Source: Candidatus Dormiibacterota bacterium (GTDB lineage: Bacteria; Chloroflexota; Dormibacteria; Dormibacterales; Dormibacteraceae). Taken from it: a DNA stretch of 30,298 nucleotides. Position numbers and translations under genes: made by a program. Of the stretch, positions 22,517-30,298 are shown in pieces. The first letter of the stretch is position 1. Every line of letters begins with the position of its first letter. The stretch spans positions 1-30,298 of the forward strand of contig CATPBF010000061.1 in assembly GCA_955652585.1 (NCBI GenBank). The letters are read 5' to 3'. Below the pieces are notes generated by a model. It was not told the origin of the DNA, ran no database searches, and was given only the letters and a program-made list of their open reading frames with translations.

Positions 22517-23448
22517 TTCCGTTTGCGAAGCTCCGCTGAGATGGCGGGCACGATCTCTTTCAGGTCGCCGACCACGGCGTAGTCGGCGTTCAGCATGATC
22601 GGCGCCTCCGCATCGGAGTTGATAGCCAGGATGCGCTTGGCGGCTTTGCAACCCGCCATGTGCTGCGTGGCGCCGGAGATCCCGCACGCGATGTACAGCT
22701 CGGGAGCGATCTTCGTGCCCGTCTGGCCGACCTGGTCGGTGTGAGGCCGCCAGCCGGCGCTGGTAACGACCCGCGAGCAACCAACCGCGGCTCCGAGCAG
22801 CCCGGCTAGATCCTCGATGATCGCGAAGCCTTCTTTCGAGCCCACGCCGCGTCCGCCGCTGACGACGACCTTCGCCTCCGCGAGAGAGACGCCGCCGCCC
22901 TTGGTGCTGACGTGCTCAGCCACATGCACGACGAGCTCCTGCTCTTTCAGCTGGGGAGTAAATCTCTCGACCCTGGTTTCTGCTCGAGCCGGCTCAATAG
23001 GAACCGAGTGAGGCGCGACTGTGATCAGCGCCCGCGCGCTGTGCAGCCGGGCTTCCTCGAGAAGGCTGCCGCCCCAGCGCTGGCGGGTGAGCGTGACCGG
23101 GGGGCCGGGCGCGACCGCGATGCAGTTCGTGGCCAGCGGCAGCCGCATGCGCGCCGCCACACGCGCCATGACGTCGTTGCCGCGATCGGTGCCCGCGGCG
23201 AAGACGGCGCCGGCGCCGAGGCGATCCGCGAGCTGGCCGAGGATCGCGGCCCAGGCGTCGGGTGCGAACGAATCGAGCTCGTCGTGCACCGCGACATGCG
23301 TCACGGCGACTCCGTGATGACTGAGGTCCACGGCTGAGCCGATCACCAGCGCATGGATCGGCTCACCGAAAGATCGGGCCAGGGTCAGGGTTTGGAGCGA
23401 CGGATCGGACGCGACGCCTCCGGTTTGCTCGACCAGGACCAGCAGCAT
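22513..23448 (-). CDS. etfA: Electron transfer flavoprotein alpha subunit
   Basis: A 311-residue protein starting at ATG 23448, which overlaps the etfB stop by one base (TGATG). The C-terminal FAD-binding domain is well conserved: VVSGGRGVGSKEGF, SRVVTSAGWRPHTDQVGQTG, IAPELYIACGISGATQHMAG and INSDAEAPIMLNADYAVVGD. The N-terminal domain is more divergent, as usual. With EtfB it carries electrons from the FAD-GcvT dehydrogenases to the membrane Fe-S protein encoded next in the operon. Its own stop overlaps that gene by GTGA. Confidence 0.95.
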   Translation of the reverse strand: MLLVLVEQTGGVASDPSLQTLTLARSFGEPIHALVIGSAVDLSHHGVAVTHVAVHDELDSFAPDAWAAILGQLADRLGAGAVFAAGTDRGNDVMARVAARMRLPLATNCIAVAPGPPVTLTRQRWGGSLLEEARLHSARALITVAPHSVPIEPARAETRVERFTPQLKEQELVVHVAEHVSTKGGGVSLAEAKVVVSGGRGVGSKEGFAIIEDLAGLLGAAVGCSRVVTSAGWRPHTDQVGQTGTKIAPELYIACGISGATQHMAGCKAAKRILAINSDAEAPIMLNADYAVVGDLKEIVPAISAELRKRK

Positions 23449-24212
23449 CAAGCCACTCCGATCTTCCGCATCATCTCCACGACCGCCGGTGCCGCTGACG
23501 CTCCGCTGCCCAGGACCTCGGCGCGCCTGCCCTGGCCGGGCGGCACGACGAGGCGGACCATCTCCAGACGCGCAGGCGCCTGAGTGGGGGCTGACGTCGC
23601 CACCGGTTTCCGGCCGGCGCGCATCCGGCCCGGCACGGACGGATAGCGCGGGAGGTTTAGGCCCTCCTTGACGGTGAGCACCGCCGGCATCGGCACCACG
23701 TACACATCGCGCCCGCCATCCGCCTCCTGCTCGCAACGCACGGATCCGCCCTCAACCTTCACTCCCTTCAGCCCGGTCACCGCTGGGCGGCCCAGCGCAC
23801 GCGCGACGAGCAGGCCGACCTGGTAGCCGCCTGAGTCGGCGCTCTCGTTGCCGAAGAAGATCAGGTCGAAAGGACCGGACGCCGCCTCGTCGGCGCCAAT
23901 CGCATCCACGATCGCTGCGGCGGTCGCTTCCGGGTCCCACTCGGCGCTCTCCGTTTGCAGGTGGATCGCGCGGTCGATGCCCAGGGCCATAGCGTCGCGA
24001 AGCTGCTCGATTGCCTCCGGCGGGCCAAGCGTGAGCACAACCGATTCGCCGGTATTGACCTCGACCAATCGAACGGCCGCCTCGACTCCGCATTCCTCGT
24101 GGGGGCTGATCGTGAAACCGAGATGGCGTGTCTCGAGGGCCATCGAGTCCGGGGCAAGCACCATCTTGCCGCCCGTGAACGGCACCCGCTTGACGCAGAC
24201 CAGGACCCTCAC
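23448..24212 (-). CDS. etfB: Electron transfer flavoprotein beta subunit
   Basis: A 254-residue subunit starting at GTG 24212, which overlaps the stop of the FAD-GcvT gene (GTGA). The open frame runs far upstream, but family similarity begins at RVLVCVKRVPF. Conserved blocks are ISPHEECGVEAAVRL, VVLTLGPPEAIEQLRDAMALGID and the NESADSGGYQVGLLVARALG loop, with PAVTGLKG following. It binds AMP or a flavin depending on ETF group. Gene order dehydrogenase-etfB-etfA-Fe-S protein resembles the dgc/etf clusters of dimethylglycine-degrading bacteria. Confidence 0.95.
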   Translation of the reverse strand: MRVLVCVKRVPFTGGKMVLAPDSMALETRHLGFTISPHEECGVEAAVRLVEVNTGESVVLTLGPPEAIEQLRDAMALGIDRAIHLQTESAEWDPEATAAAIVDAIGADEAASGPFDLIFFGNESADSGGYQVGLLVARALGRPAVTGLKGVKVEGGSVRCEQEADGGRDVYVVPMPAVLTVKEGLNLPRYPSVPGRMRAGRKPVATSAPTQAPARLEMVRLVVPPGQGRRAEVLGSGASAAPAVVEMMRKIGVA

Positions 24213-26728
24213 GATCGGATGCGCGTGTTCTCGGGGTCGAAGAGTGGCGTCGAGCCGACCACCGCGACGGTCACGGGATAGCGCTCGCCCATGTACTGCA
24301 CAGCGAGCTTGGTGCCGAGCACGGCCTGCTCGGGCGGCAGGTAAGACATGAGGATGTGCTTTCCGACTGACGGGCCCGCGCCCGCACTGGTCACGTACGA
24401 GCGGCGGCCGTGGCGGTCGGTGATCGCGGCTCCGTTCCGGGTCAAGACGGGCTCGCGTCCGAGCATGTACCGCTTCTCGCCGCTCTTCGACTTGTGATCG
24501 TCCACGGTCAAGGTGCACAGCACTGCGGCCGGCTCCTCCTCGCGGTGACGGAGGTGCGCCTCCTTGCCCACGAAGTCCTCGGCCTTCACGCGCGGCGCTT
24601 GCATGCCGGCCTCGACCACGTTGTATTCGGTCTCGAGCTCGTTGCCGTGGGCGCGGTAGCACTTCTCGAGCCGCCCGGTGGTGCCGTACACCCCGATTCC
24701 GCACGCGGCGAGACCGAACGGCCGGCCGGCCTCCCACAACATGTCCCAGAGCTTCAGCCCCTGGTCGATGGAGACGTAAAGCTCCCAGCCGAGGTCGCCC
24801 ACGTACGAGATGCGGGAGGCGAGGACGCGCACCGTGCCGATGTCGATCGTCCGGCAGGCACCGAACTTGAAGCCCTCGTCCGAGACATCGTCGCTGGTAG
24901 CGGACATGAGAATGTCGCGCGCGCGCGGGCCCCATAAGCCCACCGTTGTCATCGCAGTTGTCAGGTCGAAGAGCTGCGCCGATCCATCGGCAGGCAGGTG
25001 ATCGGCGAACCACTTCTTGTCCGACATCCCGGCCGCGCCGCCGGTGACGACCCGAAAGTGCTCGTCGCCCAGACGCATGACCGTGAGGTCGGACTTGAAA
25101 CCGCCGTTGTGGCTCAAGACCGGCGTGTAGACGTTGCGGCCGGCGGGCACATCCATCTGCCGCAGCGTGACTTCCTGGACCGCCCCCAGCGCGCCCGGCC
25201 CCTGGATGTCGAAGATGGTGAAAGCCGAGAGGTCGAACAGGCCCGCTCGCTCGCGCATCGCGAGGTGCTCGGCATTGATGATGGGCGACCACCAGCGTGA
25301 CTCCCACTCAGCCGTGCGCCTGGTGACGCGATCACCGAACTCATCGAGCAGAGGCCCGTTGGACTCGTACCACATGGGGCGCTCCCAGCCGGCGGCCTCG
25401 AAGAACGTCGCTCCCAGCTCTCGCTCCCGATCGTGGAATGGTGCCAGGCGCACGTTGCGGTTGGAAGCCCACTGCTCGCTGGGGTGGACGATTCCGTAGG
25501 TCTTGTTGAAACCCTCGGCGGCCCTCGCGCGCACATGCGCGCGCGTCCTTTGATGTTCGTGGAAACGGGCGATATCCGACGAATGCAAGTCGATCTCGGA
25601 CTCGCCATGCACCATCCATTCGGCGAGCGCTTTGCCCGTGCCGGGGCCTTCCTTGACCCAGACGGCCGCCGCCGACCAGAGGCCTCGCACGTCCGGCGAT
25701 TCCCCGAGGACTGGCATCCCGTCGGACGTGAGCGAGAGGATTCCGTTGATGGCGTACTTCACGCCCACCTTCTCATCGCCGACGATCTCCGGCATCAGCT
25801 CGAGGGCGTGCTGCATCTGGACCTCGAAGTCGGGCTGCGTGAACGGGAACTCCGTCGGCGACAGCGCCGCGCGCTCGATGGGCGGGATGTCCTCCGGGTC
25901 GTAGAGGATCGGCCGGTGGGCGTACGAACCGATTTCCAGGTCGCCTCCGGCCTGGCGCTCGTACATGTTGGTGTCCATGTCGCGGACGATCGGCACCTCG
26001 ATGTCGCCCTTGGCGCCCGCGAAGCGCGGCACGGGGCCGACGTCGATCATCTGGTGCACGGCCGGCGTAAGCGGGATGCGGGCGCCGGCCATGCGGGCGA
26101 CGCGAGGGCTCCAGACTCCGCAGGTGATCACGACCGTATCGGCCTCGATCTCGCCGGCGGTCGTGCGCACGCAGCGAACGCGGCCGCGCTCGACGTCGAT
26201 CGCCACCACCTCTGTCTTCGCCACCACCTGCAGGGCGCCTGAGGCTTCGGCGCGCTCCCGCATGATCGTGCCCGCGCGCAGAGAGTCGACCACGCCTACC
26301 CCAGGCGTGTAGAAGCCCCCGAGGATGATCGACTCGTCGATGAAGGGAACGAGGTCCTTGACCTTGGCCGGGGTGATGAGCGAGACCGGCTCGATGCCCC
26401 ACGATGCGGCCGAGGACATGCGGCGCGTCAGCTCGTGCATCCGCTCCTTCGTGCGCGCGACCTCGATGCCGCCGGACTGGGTGAAGACCCCCATCTCCTT
26501 GTACTGGTTGACGCTCTCCACCGTGAGGGCGGTCATCTCCTTGGAGTGGTCGACCAGGTAGATGAAGTTCGAGGCGTGGCCGGTGGATCCTCCGGGGTTG
26601 GGGAGCGGACCCTTGTCGAGGAGGACGACGTCCCGCCAGCCCAGCCGGCAGAGGTGGTAGGCCACGCTGTTGCCGACGATGCCGCACCCGATCACGACAG
26701 CCCGGGCGTGGGCAGGCAGGTTGCTCAT
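24209..26728 (-). CDS. FAD-dependent oxidoreductase fused to GcvT domain, copy 2
   Basis: An 839-residue homologue of the other FAD-GcvT enzyme. The ATG at 26728 follows a GGGGAG ribosome site and starts just before the FAD motif VVIGCGIVGNSVAYHL (11-26). GGSTGHASNF carries His51 at the covalent-FAD position. The GcvT half includes AGLFDLSAFTIFDIQGPGAL, NGGFKSDLTVMRLGDEHFRV and the block GRLEKCYRAHGNELE, where a Cys replaces the usual Gly and the preceding Ser/Leu are changed. These differences suggest a different N-methyl substrate from copy 1, perhaps successive demethylation steps. It is directly coupled to etfB. Confidence 0.88.
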   Translation of the reverse strand: MSNLPAHARAVVIGCGIVGNSVAYHLCRLGWRDVVLLDKGPLPNPGGSTGHASNFIYLVDHSKEMTALTVESVNQYKEMGVFTQSGGIEVARTKERMHELTRRMSSAASWGIEPVSLITPAKVKDLVPFIDESIILGGFYTPGVGVVDSLRAGTIMRERAEASGALQVVAKTEVVAIDVERGRVRCVRTTAGEIEADTVVITCGVWSPRVARMAGARIPLTPAVHQMIDVGPVPRFAGAKGDIEVPIVRDMDTNMYERQAGGDLEIGSYAHRPILYDPEDIPPIERAALSPTEFPFTQPDFEVQMQHALELMPEIVGDEKVGVKYAINGILSLTSDGMPVLGESPDVRGLWSAAAVWVKEGPGTGKALAEWMVHGESEIDLHSSDIARFHEHQRTRAHVRARAAEGFNKTYGIVHPSEQWASNRNVRLAPFHDRERELGATFFEAAGWERPMWYESNGPLLDEFGDRVTRRTAEWESRWWSPIINAEHLAMRERAGLFDLSAFTIFDIQGPGALGAVQEVTLRQMDVPAGRNVYTPVLSHNGGFKSDLTVMRLGDEHFRVVTGGAAGMSDKKWFADHLPADGSAQLFDLTTAMTTVGLWGPRARDILMSATSDDVSDEGFKFGACRTIDIGTVRVLASRISYVGDLGWELYVSIDQGLKLWDMLWEAGRPFGLAACGIGVYGTTGRLEKCYRAHGNELETEYNVVEAGMQAPRVKAEDFVGKEAHLRHREEEPAAVLCTLTVDDHKSKSGEKRYMLGREPVLTRNGAAITDRHGRRSYVTSAGAGPSVGKHILMSYLPPEQAVLGTKLAVQYMGERYPVTVAVVGSTPLFDPENTRIRS

Positions 26729-26745
26729 CGCTTTCGCTCCCCTCG

Positions 26746-27507
26746 TCAGTCCGTCTGGTAGGGGGAGCGGACCTCCTCGGGCAGCTCGTACCAGGCCATC
26801 CGGTCGCCCACCCGGGCCCGAAGCTTCCACTTCAGCGGCTTGGGCCTAGCTTCGATCGCCGCCCACATCTCGTCCAGCCTCGACCGCACGAGGTCGCGGT
26901 CGACCTCGAGCTCGTCGAGCGTCTCGCGCAGCTTGCCGATGTTCACCTCGAGTGTCCGGTACATGCCCCAGTCGTCGGCCGCGATGCGAGCGAGATATTG
27001 CGGGTCGATCGCGTCGTCGTCGTTCTCCGCCACCGGATGGTCCAGCAGCAGGGCGGTCAGGTCGACGAGATCCTTGCGGTTGACCTCGTAGATCTGCAGC
27101 TTGCTCAGCAGAAGGTCGGAGGGGCTCGCGCACGGGCCCTCGCAGTCGAGGCGGTCGCGCAGGTCGATGACGTGGGACATCTTGAACCAGTCGATGAAGA
27201 TGTCGACCTGGCGGTTGTGCTCGTTGTCGAAGAAGTAGAGCCTGCGGTCGCCCTGCATCAGGTTGAAGCGCTCGTTCGCTTCGTACCCGAGGGCAGGGAA
27301 CAACTTGAGGACACCTTGCCGATCACGTTTCGCGATCGCGTAGTCGAGGTCTCCGTACTTGCGCTTGAGTGGCGGCTTTTGTGCGCTTGGAGAATGGAGG
27401 TGAATCCCGGCCCCTCCGAGCAGCCTTAGGCTCACACCCGCTGCCTTGGCGGCCGCGGCCACGCGCTCCGCTTCCGCGATCGGGTCCGCGAGGGGGCCTT
27501 CCGTCAA
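26746..27507 (-). CDS. Nucleotidyltransferase-fold protein of unknown role
   Basis: A 253-residue protein with the signs of a minimal nucleotidyltransferase: LRLLGGAGI (about 28-35) followed by KYGDLDYAI with Asp53 and Asp55, and a third carboxylate in VDIFID (Asp102 or Asp106). This hG-G...DxD...D layout matches AbiEii/MNT-like proteins; the C-terminal half is helical and acidic. It starts at TTG overlapping the aldehyde dehydrogenase stop (TTGA). Full-length and in an operon with metabolic genes, it is more likely a housekeeping transferase than a toxin here, and no antitoxin partner is visible. Its substrate is unknown. Confidence 0.65.
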   Translation of the reverse strand: MTEGPLADPIAEAERVAAAAKAAGVSLRLLGGAGIHLHSPSAQKPPLKRKYGDLDYAIAKRDRQGVLKLFPALGYEANERFNLMQGDRRLYFFDNEHNRQVDIFIDWFKMSHVIDLRDRLDCEGPCASPSDLLLSKLQIYEVNRKDLVDLTALLLDHPVAENDDDAIDPQYLARIAADDWGMYRTLEVNIGKLRETLDELEVDRDLVRSRLDEMWAAIEARPKPLKWKLRARVGDRMAWYELPEEVRSPYQTD

Positions 27508-28973
27508 AGCGCGCTCTCGACCTCGATGACGATCGTCTTCAGGTCGGTCATCTGCTCGAGCGCGAAGCGCCCTCCGACCCGGCCGATGCCGCTGTGCTTG
27601 CCCGCCCGCCCGCCAAAGGGAAGGTGGGCCTCCCAGTAGTTGGACGACTCGTTGATATTCACCCAGCCCATCTCCAGGCCGTCGGCGAAGCGCAGCGCGC
27701 GCGAGAGGTCTCTGGTGTAGACGGCGCCGAGTAGCCCGTAGGGCGAGTCATTGGCGAGGGCGAGCGCATGCTCCTCGTCACGGAACTTGATGACGGGAGC
27801 GACCGGGCCGAACGTCTCCTCTTGGCTCACCCGCATCCTGGGTTCGACGCCGTCGAGGATTGTCGCCGGGTAGTAGAGCCGGGTCGGGAAGCCTTCGGCC
27901 CGCTTGCCGCCCATGACCACGCGAGCGCCGTGCGCCACCGCATCGGCCACGTGCTCATCCATCTTGGTCGCCACACCCTCGTTGTTCAGCGGGCCCAGCG
28001 TCGTGTCGGGTGCGAAGGGATCGCCGAGGCGCAGCTCGCGTGCGGCTGCCTCGAGGCGCTTGAGGAACTCGTCGTGAACCGACTCCTGCACGAGGATGCG
28101 CTCGCCGGCGGTGCAGCTCTGGCCCGCGCATAGATAGCAGCCGACGATGGTGCCTTCCACCGCTTTGGCCAGGTCCGCATCGTTGAACACGACCATTGGC
28201 CCGTTGCCCCCGAGCTCCAGCATCACATGCTTGCCGGCCGCCCGACGAGCGACCGATGCGCCCGTCTCGGTCGAGCCCACGAACCCGACGCCGTCTACGA
28301 GCTCGTGGCCGGCGACCTCGTCGCCCACCTCGGCGCCCGGTCCCGTGACCAGGTTCATGGCTCCCTTCGGAAAGTCGGCCTCGGCGATGCACTCCATCAG
28401 CGCGACCGAGATCACGCTGGTCGAGGATGCGGGCGTCCACACCACGGCGTTGCCCGCCGCGAGTGCGGGGGCGATGAGCTCCGCGGCCATCGTGAGCGGC
28501 CAGTTCCAGGGCGTGATGATCCCGTACACGCCGCGAGGGTAGTGGCGGGCGAAAACGAGCTTGCTGGGGCTGGCTGAAGGAAGGACGCGACCCTCGAGCC
28601 GCTTCAGGTCCTCCGCCGCGATGCGGAAATACTCGGCGGCTTCATCGACCTCGCCCAGCGCCTCGGCCACCAGCGGCTTGCCCTGGTCGAGCGTGAGAAG
28701 GCGGCCGAGCTCTTCGCGCCGGCGCTCGATCGCCTCGGCGATCTTGTGCAGCCGCCTCGAACGCTCGAAGCCTTTGAGTGCGGCCATTGGCTTCCGGGCG
28801 CGGTGCGCGGCCTCGATCGCCTTACGCGCATCGGCGCGCGTGCCCTTCGGTACCTGCGCGATCACCTCGCCGGTCGCGGGGCTGGTGGCGTCGAAATGCT
28901 TGCCACTCTCGGAATCGATCCACTCACCGTCGACGAACATCTTCTTGACCGAGCGGGCGACGTCCACCGTCAT
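27504..28973 (-). CDS. NAD(P)-dependent aldehyde dehydrogenase
   Basis: A 489-residue ALDH-superfamily enzyme with the active-site set Asn157 (TPWNWPL), Glu253 (ELGGNGP) and nucleophile Cys287 (GQSCTAG), and the late EETFGPVAPV block. In the cofactor-binding region the usual K-P-S-x-x-T-P motif reads WTPASSTS, so the conserved lysine is a threonine. It would oxidise an aldehyde to an acid; betaine aldehyde, glycolaldehyde or succinate semialdehyde are all possible. Coupling to an alcohol dehydrogenase (ATGA) suggests a two-step alcohol to acid conversion. Substrate choice cannot be made from the sequence alone. Confidence 0.92.
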   Translation of the reverse strand: MTVDVARSVKKMFVDGEWIDSESGKHFDATSPATGEVIAQVPKGTRADARKAIEAAHRARKPMAALKGFERSRRLHKIAEAIERRREELGRLLTLDQGKPLVAEALGEVDEAAEYFRIAAEDLKRLEGRVLPSASPSKLVFARHYPRGVYGIITPWNWPLTMAAELIAPALAAGNAVVWTPASSTSVISVALMECIAEADFPKGAMNLVTGPGAEVGDEVAGHELVDGVGFVGSTETGASVARRAAGKHVMLELGGNGPMVVFNDADLAKAVEGTIVGCYLCAGQSCTAGERILVQESVHDEFLKRLEAAARELRLGDPFAPDTTLGPLNNEGVATKMDEHVADAVAHGARVVMGGKRAEGFPTRLYYPATILDGVEPRMRVSQEETFGPVAPVIKFRDEEHALALANDSPYGLLGAVYTRDLSRALRFADGLEMGWVNINESSNYWEAHLPFGGRAGKHSGIGRVGGRFALEQMTDLKTIVIEVESAL

Positions 28974-30178
28974 TTCTTGTCTCCAGTCATGTGGGCTGCG
29001 CGCTTGCTGCCGAGGTCGAAGGCGCGCGCGTAAATGCGACGGTACGCCGCGGCATCGACGTCGCGCGGGTTGCCGATGCTCTGCGGGTCGGCCGCCGCTT
29101 TGTCAGCCAACATGGGGATCTCGTCTCTTGCGAAGCCCAGCTCTTCGAGGCTCGGGATCTCCACGTCGACCGTGAGGTGGTGCACATACTCCACCGCCAT
29201 CTCCGCGGCTCGCCACACGGACACATCGCGCGTGTCGATTCCAAATGCTGTCGCCATCCGTGCAAAGCGCACCGGCTCGCCGGCGTGGTTGTACTCCATG
29301 ACCGGGCCGAGCAGGCGTGCCGTAAGAGCGCCATGGGGCGCGTCGTGCACGCCGCCGGCGGTTTGGCTCATTGCATGCGCGGCCCCGGCTGAATCAGTTC
29401 CATAAGCGAGACCGGCCAGCATCGCCGCCGCACTCATGTGGTAACGCGCCTCGACGTTGGCGCCCTGGGAGAACGCGACGCGCAGGTACCGCGCCACGTA
29501 CTCCATCGCCAGCAGCGCCACCGCATCGGTGAACGGCTGGTGATAGGTCATCGTGTAGCACTCGACGGCGTGCGCAAGCGCGTCCATCCCTGTGCCCGCG
29601 GTGACCGCGGCCGGGAGCTTCACCGTGAGCTCAGGGTCGATGACGGCGACCCAGGACGCGATGTTGGGCGTGCCGCCGACATTGAACTTGATCTTTCGTT
29701 TCGGGTCCGTGATTACCGCCCAGAGCGTCACCTCGCTGCCGGTGCCGGCGGTGGTCGGCACGGCGATCAGGGGCGGGATGCGGTTCGCGATCGCGCTGTG
29801 CCCCCACTCGTACTCGAGGATGCTGCCGTCGTGCGCGGCTACGACCCCGATCCCTTTGGCGGTGTCGATGGAGCTGCCACCGCCGATCGCGACGAGGCCG
29901 TCGCAGCCCTGCGCGCGGTACTCGGCGGCGCCCGCGTCGACCAGCTCGACGCCTGGGTTGGCGCGCACGCGATCGAACACGACCGGCTCGCAGTCCGCCC
30001 CGCGCAGGACCTCGAGCGCGGTGTCCAGCAGGCCCGCGGCTTTGACGCCGGGATCGGTGACGAGCAGCGGCCGCCGGATGCCCAGCAGCCCGGCCTCGGT
30101 CCCCAGCTCGCGGATCGCGCCGAGGCGCTGGACGAGACGGGTCGGGCTCTGGTAGGTGCGAAGGGTGTATTCCAGCAT
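28970..30178 (-). CDS. Iron-type (group III) alcohol dehydrogenase
   Basis: A 402-residue enzyme of the Fe-ADH family. The NAD-binding block GGGSSIDTAKG (99-109) and VPTTAGTGSEVT are conserved. Metal ligands are in place: Asp199 and His203 (GMDALAHAVE), His268 (GAAHAMSQ) and His282 (DAPHG). Family members oxidise diverse alcohols including methanol, propanediol and lactaldehyde-derived alcohols. ATG 30178 is the first start in a short spacer after the permease gene. It is the first gene of the nine-gene operon and overlaps the aldehyde dehydrogenase start. Confidence 0.93.
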   Translation of the reverse strand: MLEYTLRTYQSPTRLVQRLGAIRELGTEAGLLGIRRPLLVTDPGVKAAGLLDTALEVLRGADCEPVVFDRVRANPGVELVDAGAAEYRAQGCDGLVAIGGGSSIDTAKGIGVVAAHDGSILEYEWGHSAIANRIPPLIAVPTTAGTGSEVTLWAVITDPKRKIKFNVGGTPNIASWVAVIDPELTVKLPAAVTAGTGMDALAHAVECYTMTYHQPFTDAVALLAMEYVARYLRVAFSQGANVEARYHMSAAAMLAGLAYGTDSAGAAHAMSQTAGGVHDAPHGALTARLLGPVMEYNHAGEPVRFARMATAFGIDTRDVSVWRAAEMAVEYVHHLTVDVEIPSLEELGFARDEIPMLADKAAADPQSIGNPRDVDAAAYRRIYARAFDLGSKRAAHMTGDKK

Positions 30179-30190
30179 GGTTAGAAGACG

Positions 30191-30217
30191 GGGCCGCCGG
30201 GTTTGACCCCGGCGGCC
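30191..30217 (-). terminator. GC-rich hairpin between permease and alcohol dehydrogenase genes
   Basis: GGCCGCCGGG (30192-30201) and CCCGGCGGCC (30208-30217) form a 10-bp stem with a 6-base loop. Read on the minus strand it is followed by a short pyrimidine stretch (CCGTCTTCT), so it may be a weak terminator or attenuator after the permease gene. No separate promoter for the alcohol dehydrogenase is clear in the 48-base spacer, so partial readthrough would feed the operon. Confidence 0.55.
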
Positions 30218-30226
30218 GCGGAACTG

Positions 30227-30298
30227 CTATTCAACCGGAATTTCGTGGTGGATGCGTGAGAGGTCGATGCCCTGCCGCCTGCGCACGTAGTACGCGAC
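30227..30298 (-). CDS. APC-type amino acid/amine permease, C-terminal end (5' partial)
   Basis: The last 23 codons of a minus-strand gene enter from the window edge: AYYVRRRQGIDLSRIHHEIP then VE and a stop. A short basic tail of the form YYVxRRRQGIDLS...EIPxE after the last membrane helix is typical of APC-superfamily amino acid permeases. The piece is too short to classify further. Its position upstream of the alcohol dehydrogenase suggests it imports the substrate of the operon. Confidence 0.5.
   Translation of the reverse strand, partial: VAYYVRRRQGIDLSRIHHEIPVE

Noticed and set aside
26746..27507. AbiEii-type toxin of a toxin-antitoxin or phage-defence pair
   Set aside because: No antitoxin-like gene is adjacent and the gene is coupled to metabolic enzymes.
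1..30298. CRISPR arrays, tRNA or rRNA genes, insertion sequences with transposase
   Set aside because: No regularly spaced repeats, no recognisable tRNA or rRNA sequence and no transposase motifs were found on either strand.

Overview
The window is a high-GC (roughly two-thirds G+C), densely packed bacterial region. It carries several overlapping start/stop operons, two lipoproteins with clear lipoboxes, and many GTG and TTG starts. Gene types and codon use suggest an actinobacterial, Chloroflexota or Dormibacterota-like soil or aquatic bacterium; no rRNA or other marker fixes the lineage. The unifying theme is one-carbon metabolism: removal of methyl groups from an N-methylated (choline/betaine-like) compound and their oxidation on tetrahydrofolate (THF).

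Left part (1-5121). The 3' end of a methenyl-THF cyclohydrolase (plus strand) meets a minus-strand operon. Read from 5121 downwards, the operon encodes a corrinoid protein, a methyl-THF:corrinoid methyltransferase, a RACo-type ASKHA activator with a [2Fe-2S] domain, a DUF1638 protein, a small 'virulence factor' (PF13769-like) protein and a DinB-like protein. A 101-bp palindromic, MITE-like element sits between the first two genes. The substrate-specific (MttB-type) methyltransferase is not in the window.

Middle part (5201-17275, plus strand). An IclR regulator diverges from the corrinoid operon. After a structured leader comes a five-gene transport operon: lipoprotein substrate-binding protein, two permeases, ATPase, and a metallophosphoesterase translationally coupled to the ATPase. 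A promoter at 11710-11738 precedes metF and fhs, then a PiT-type phosphate permease with its DUF47 partner, and finally an unrecognised beta-propeller-like lipoprotein. MetF and Fhs, with the cyclohydrolase at the left edge, supply most of the route from methyl-THF to formate plus ATP; the methylene-THF dehydrogenase is not seen.

Right part (17272-30298, minus strand). The 3' end of an APC-type permease and a hairpin precede a nine-gene operon with almost every junction overlapping: iron-type alcohol dehydrogenase, aldehyde dehydrogenase, nucleotidyltransferase-fold protein, FAD oxidoreductase-GcvT fusion (dimethylglycine/sarcosine dehydrogenase-like), EtfB, EtfA, a membrane Fe-S/CCG protein of the DgcB/ETF:menaquinone oxidoreductase type, a second FAD-GcvT fusion, and a choline-kinase-like phosphotransferase. 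Electrons from oxidative N-demethylation would go via ETF and the Fe-S membrane protein to the quinone pool, and the methyl carbon would be captured on THF. The Fe-S membrane protein is broken by an out-of-frame deletion at about 21483-21492 that removes most of its second [4Fe-4S] motif, either a real mutation or an assembly fault. The combination of a corrinoid route, an oxidative route, a choline-kinase-like enzyme and coupled proteins of unknown function is the most interesting aspect of the window.
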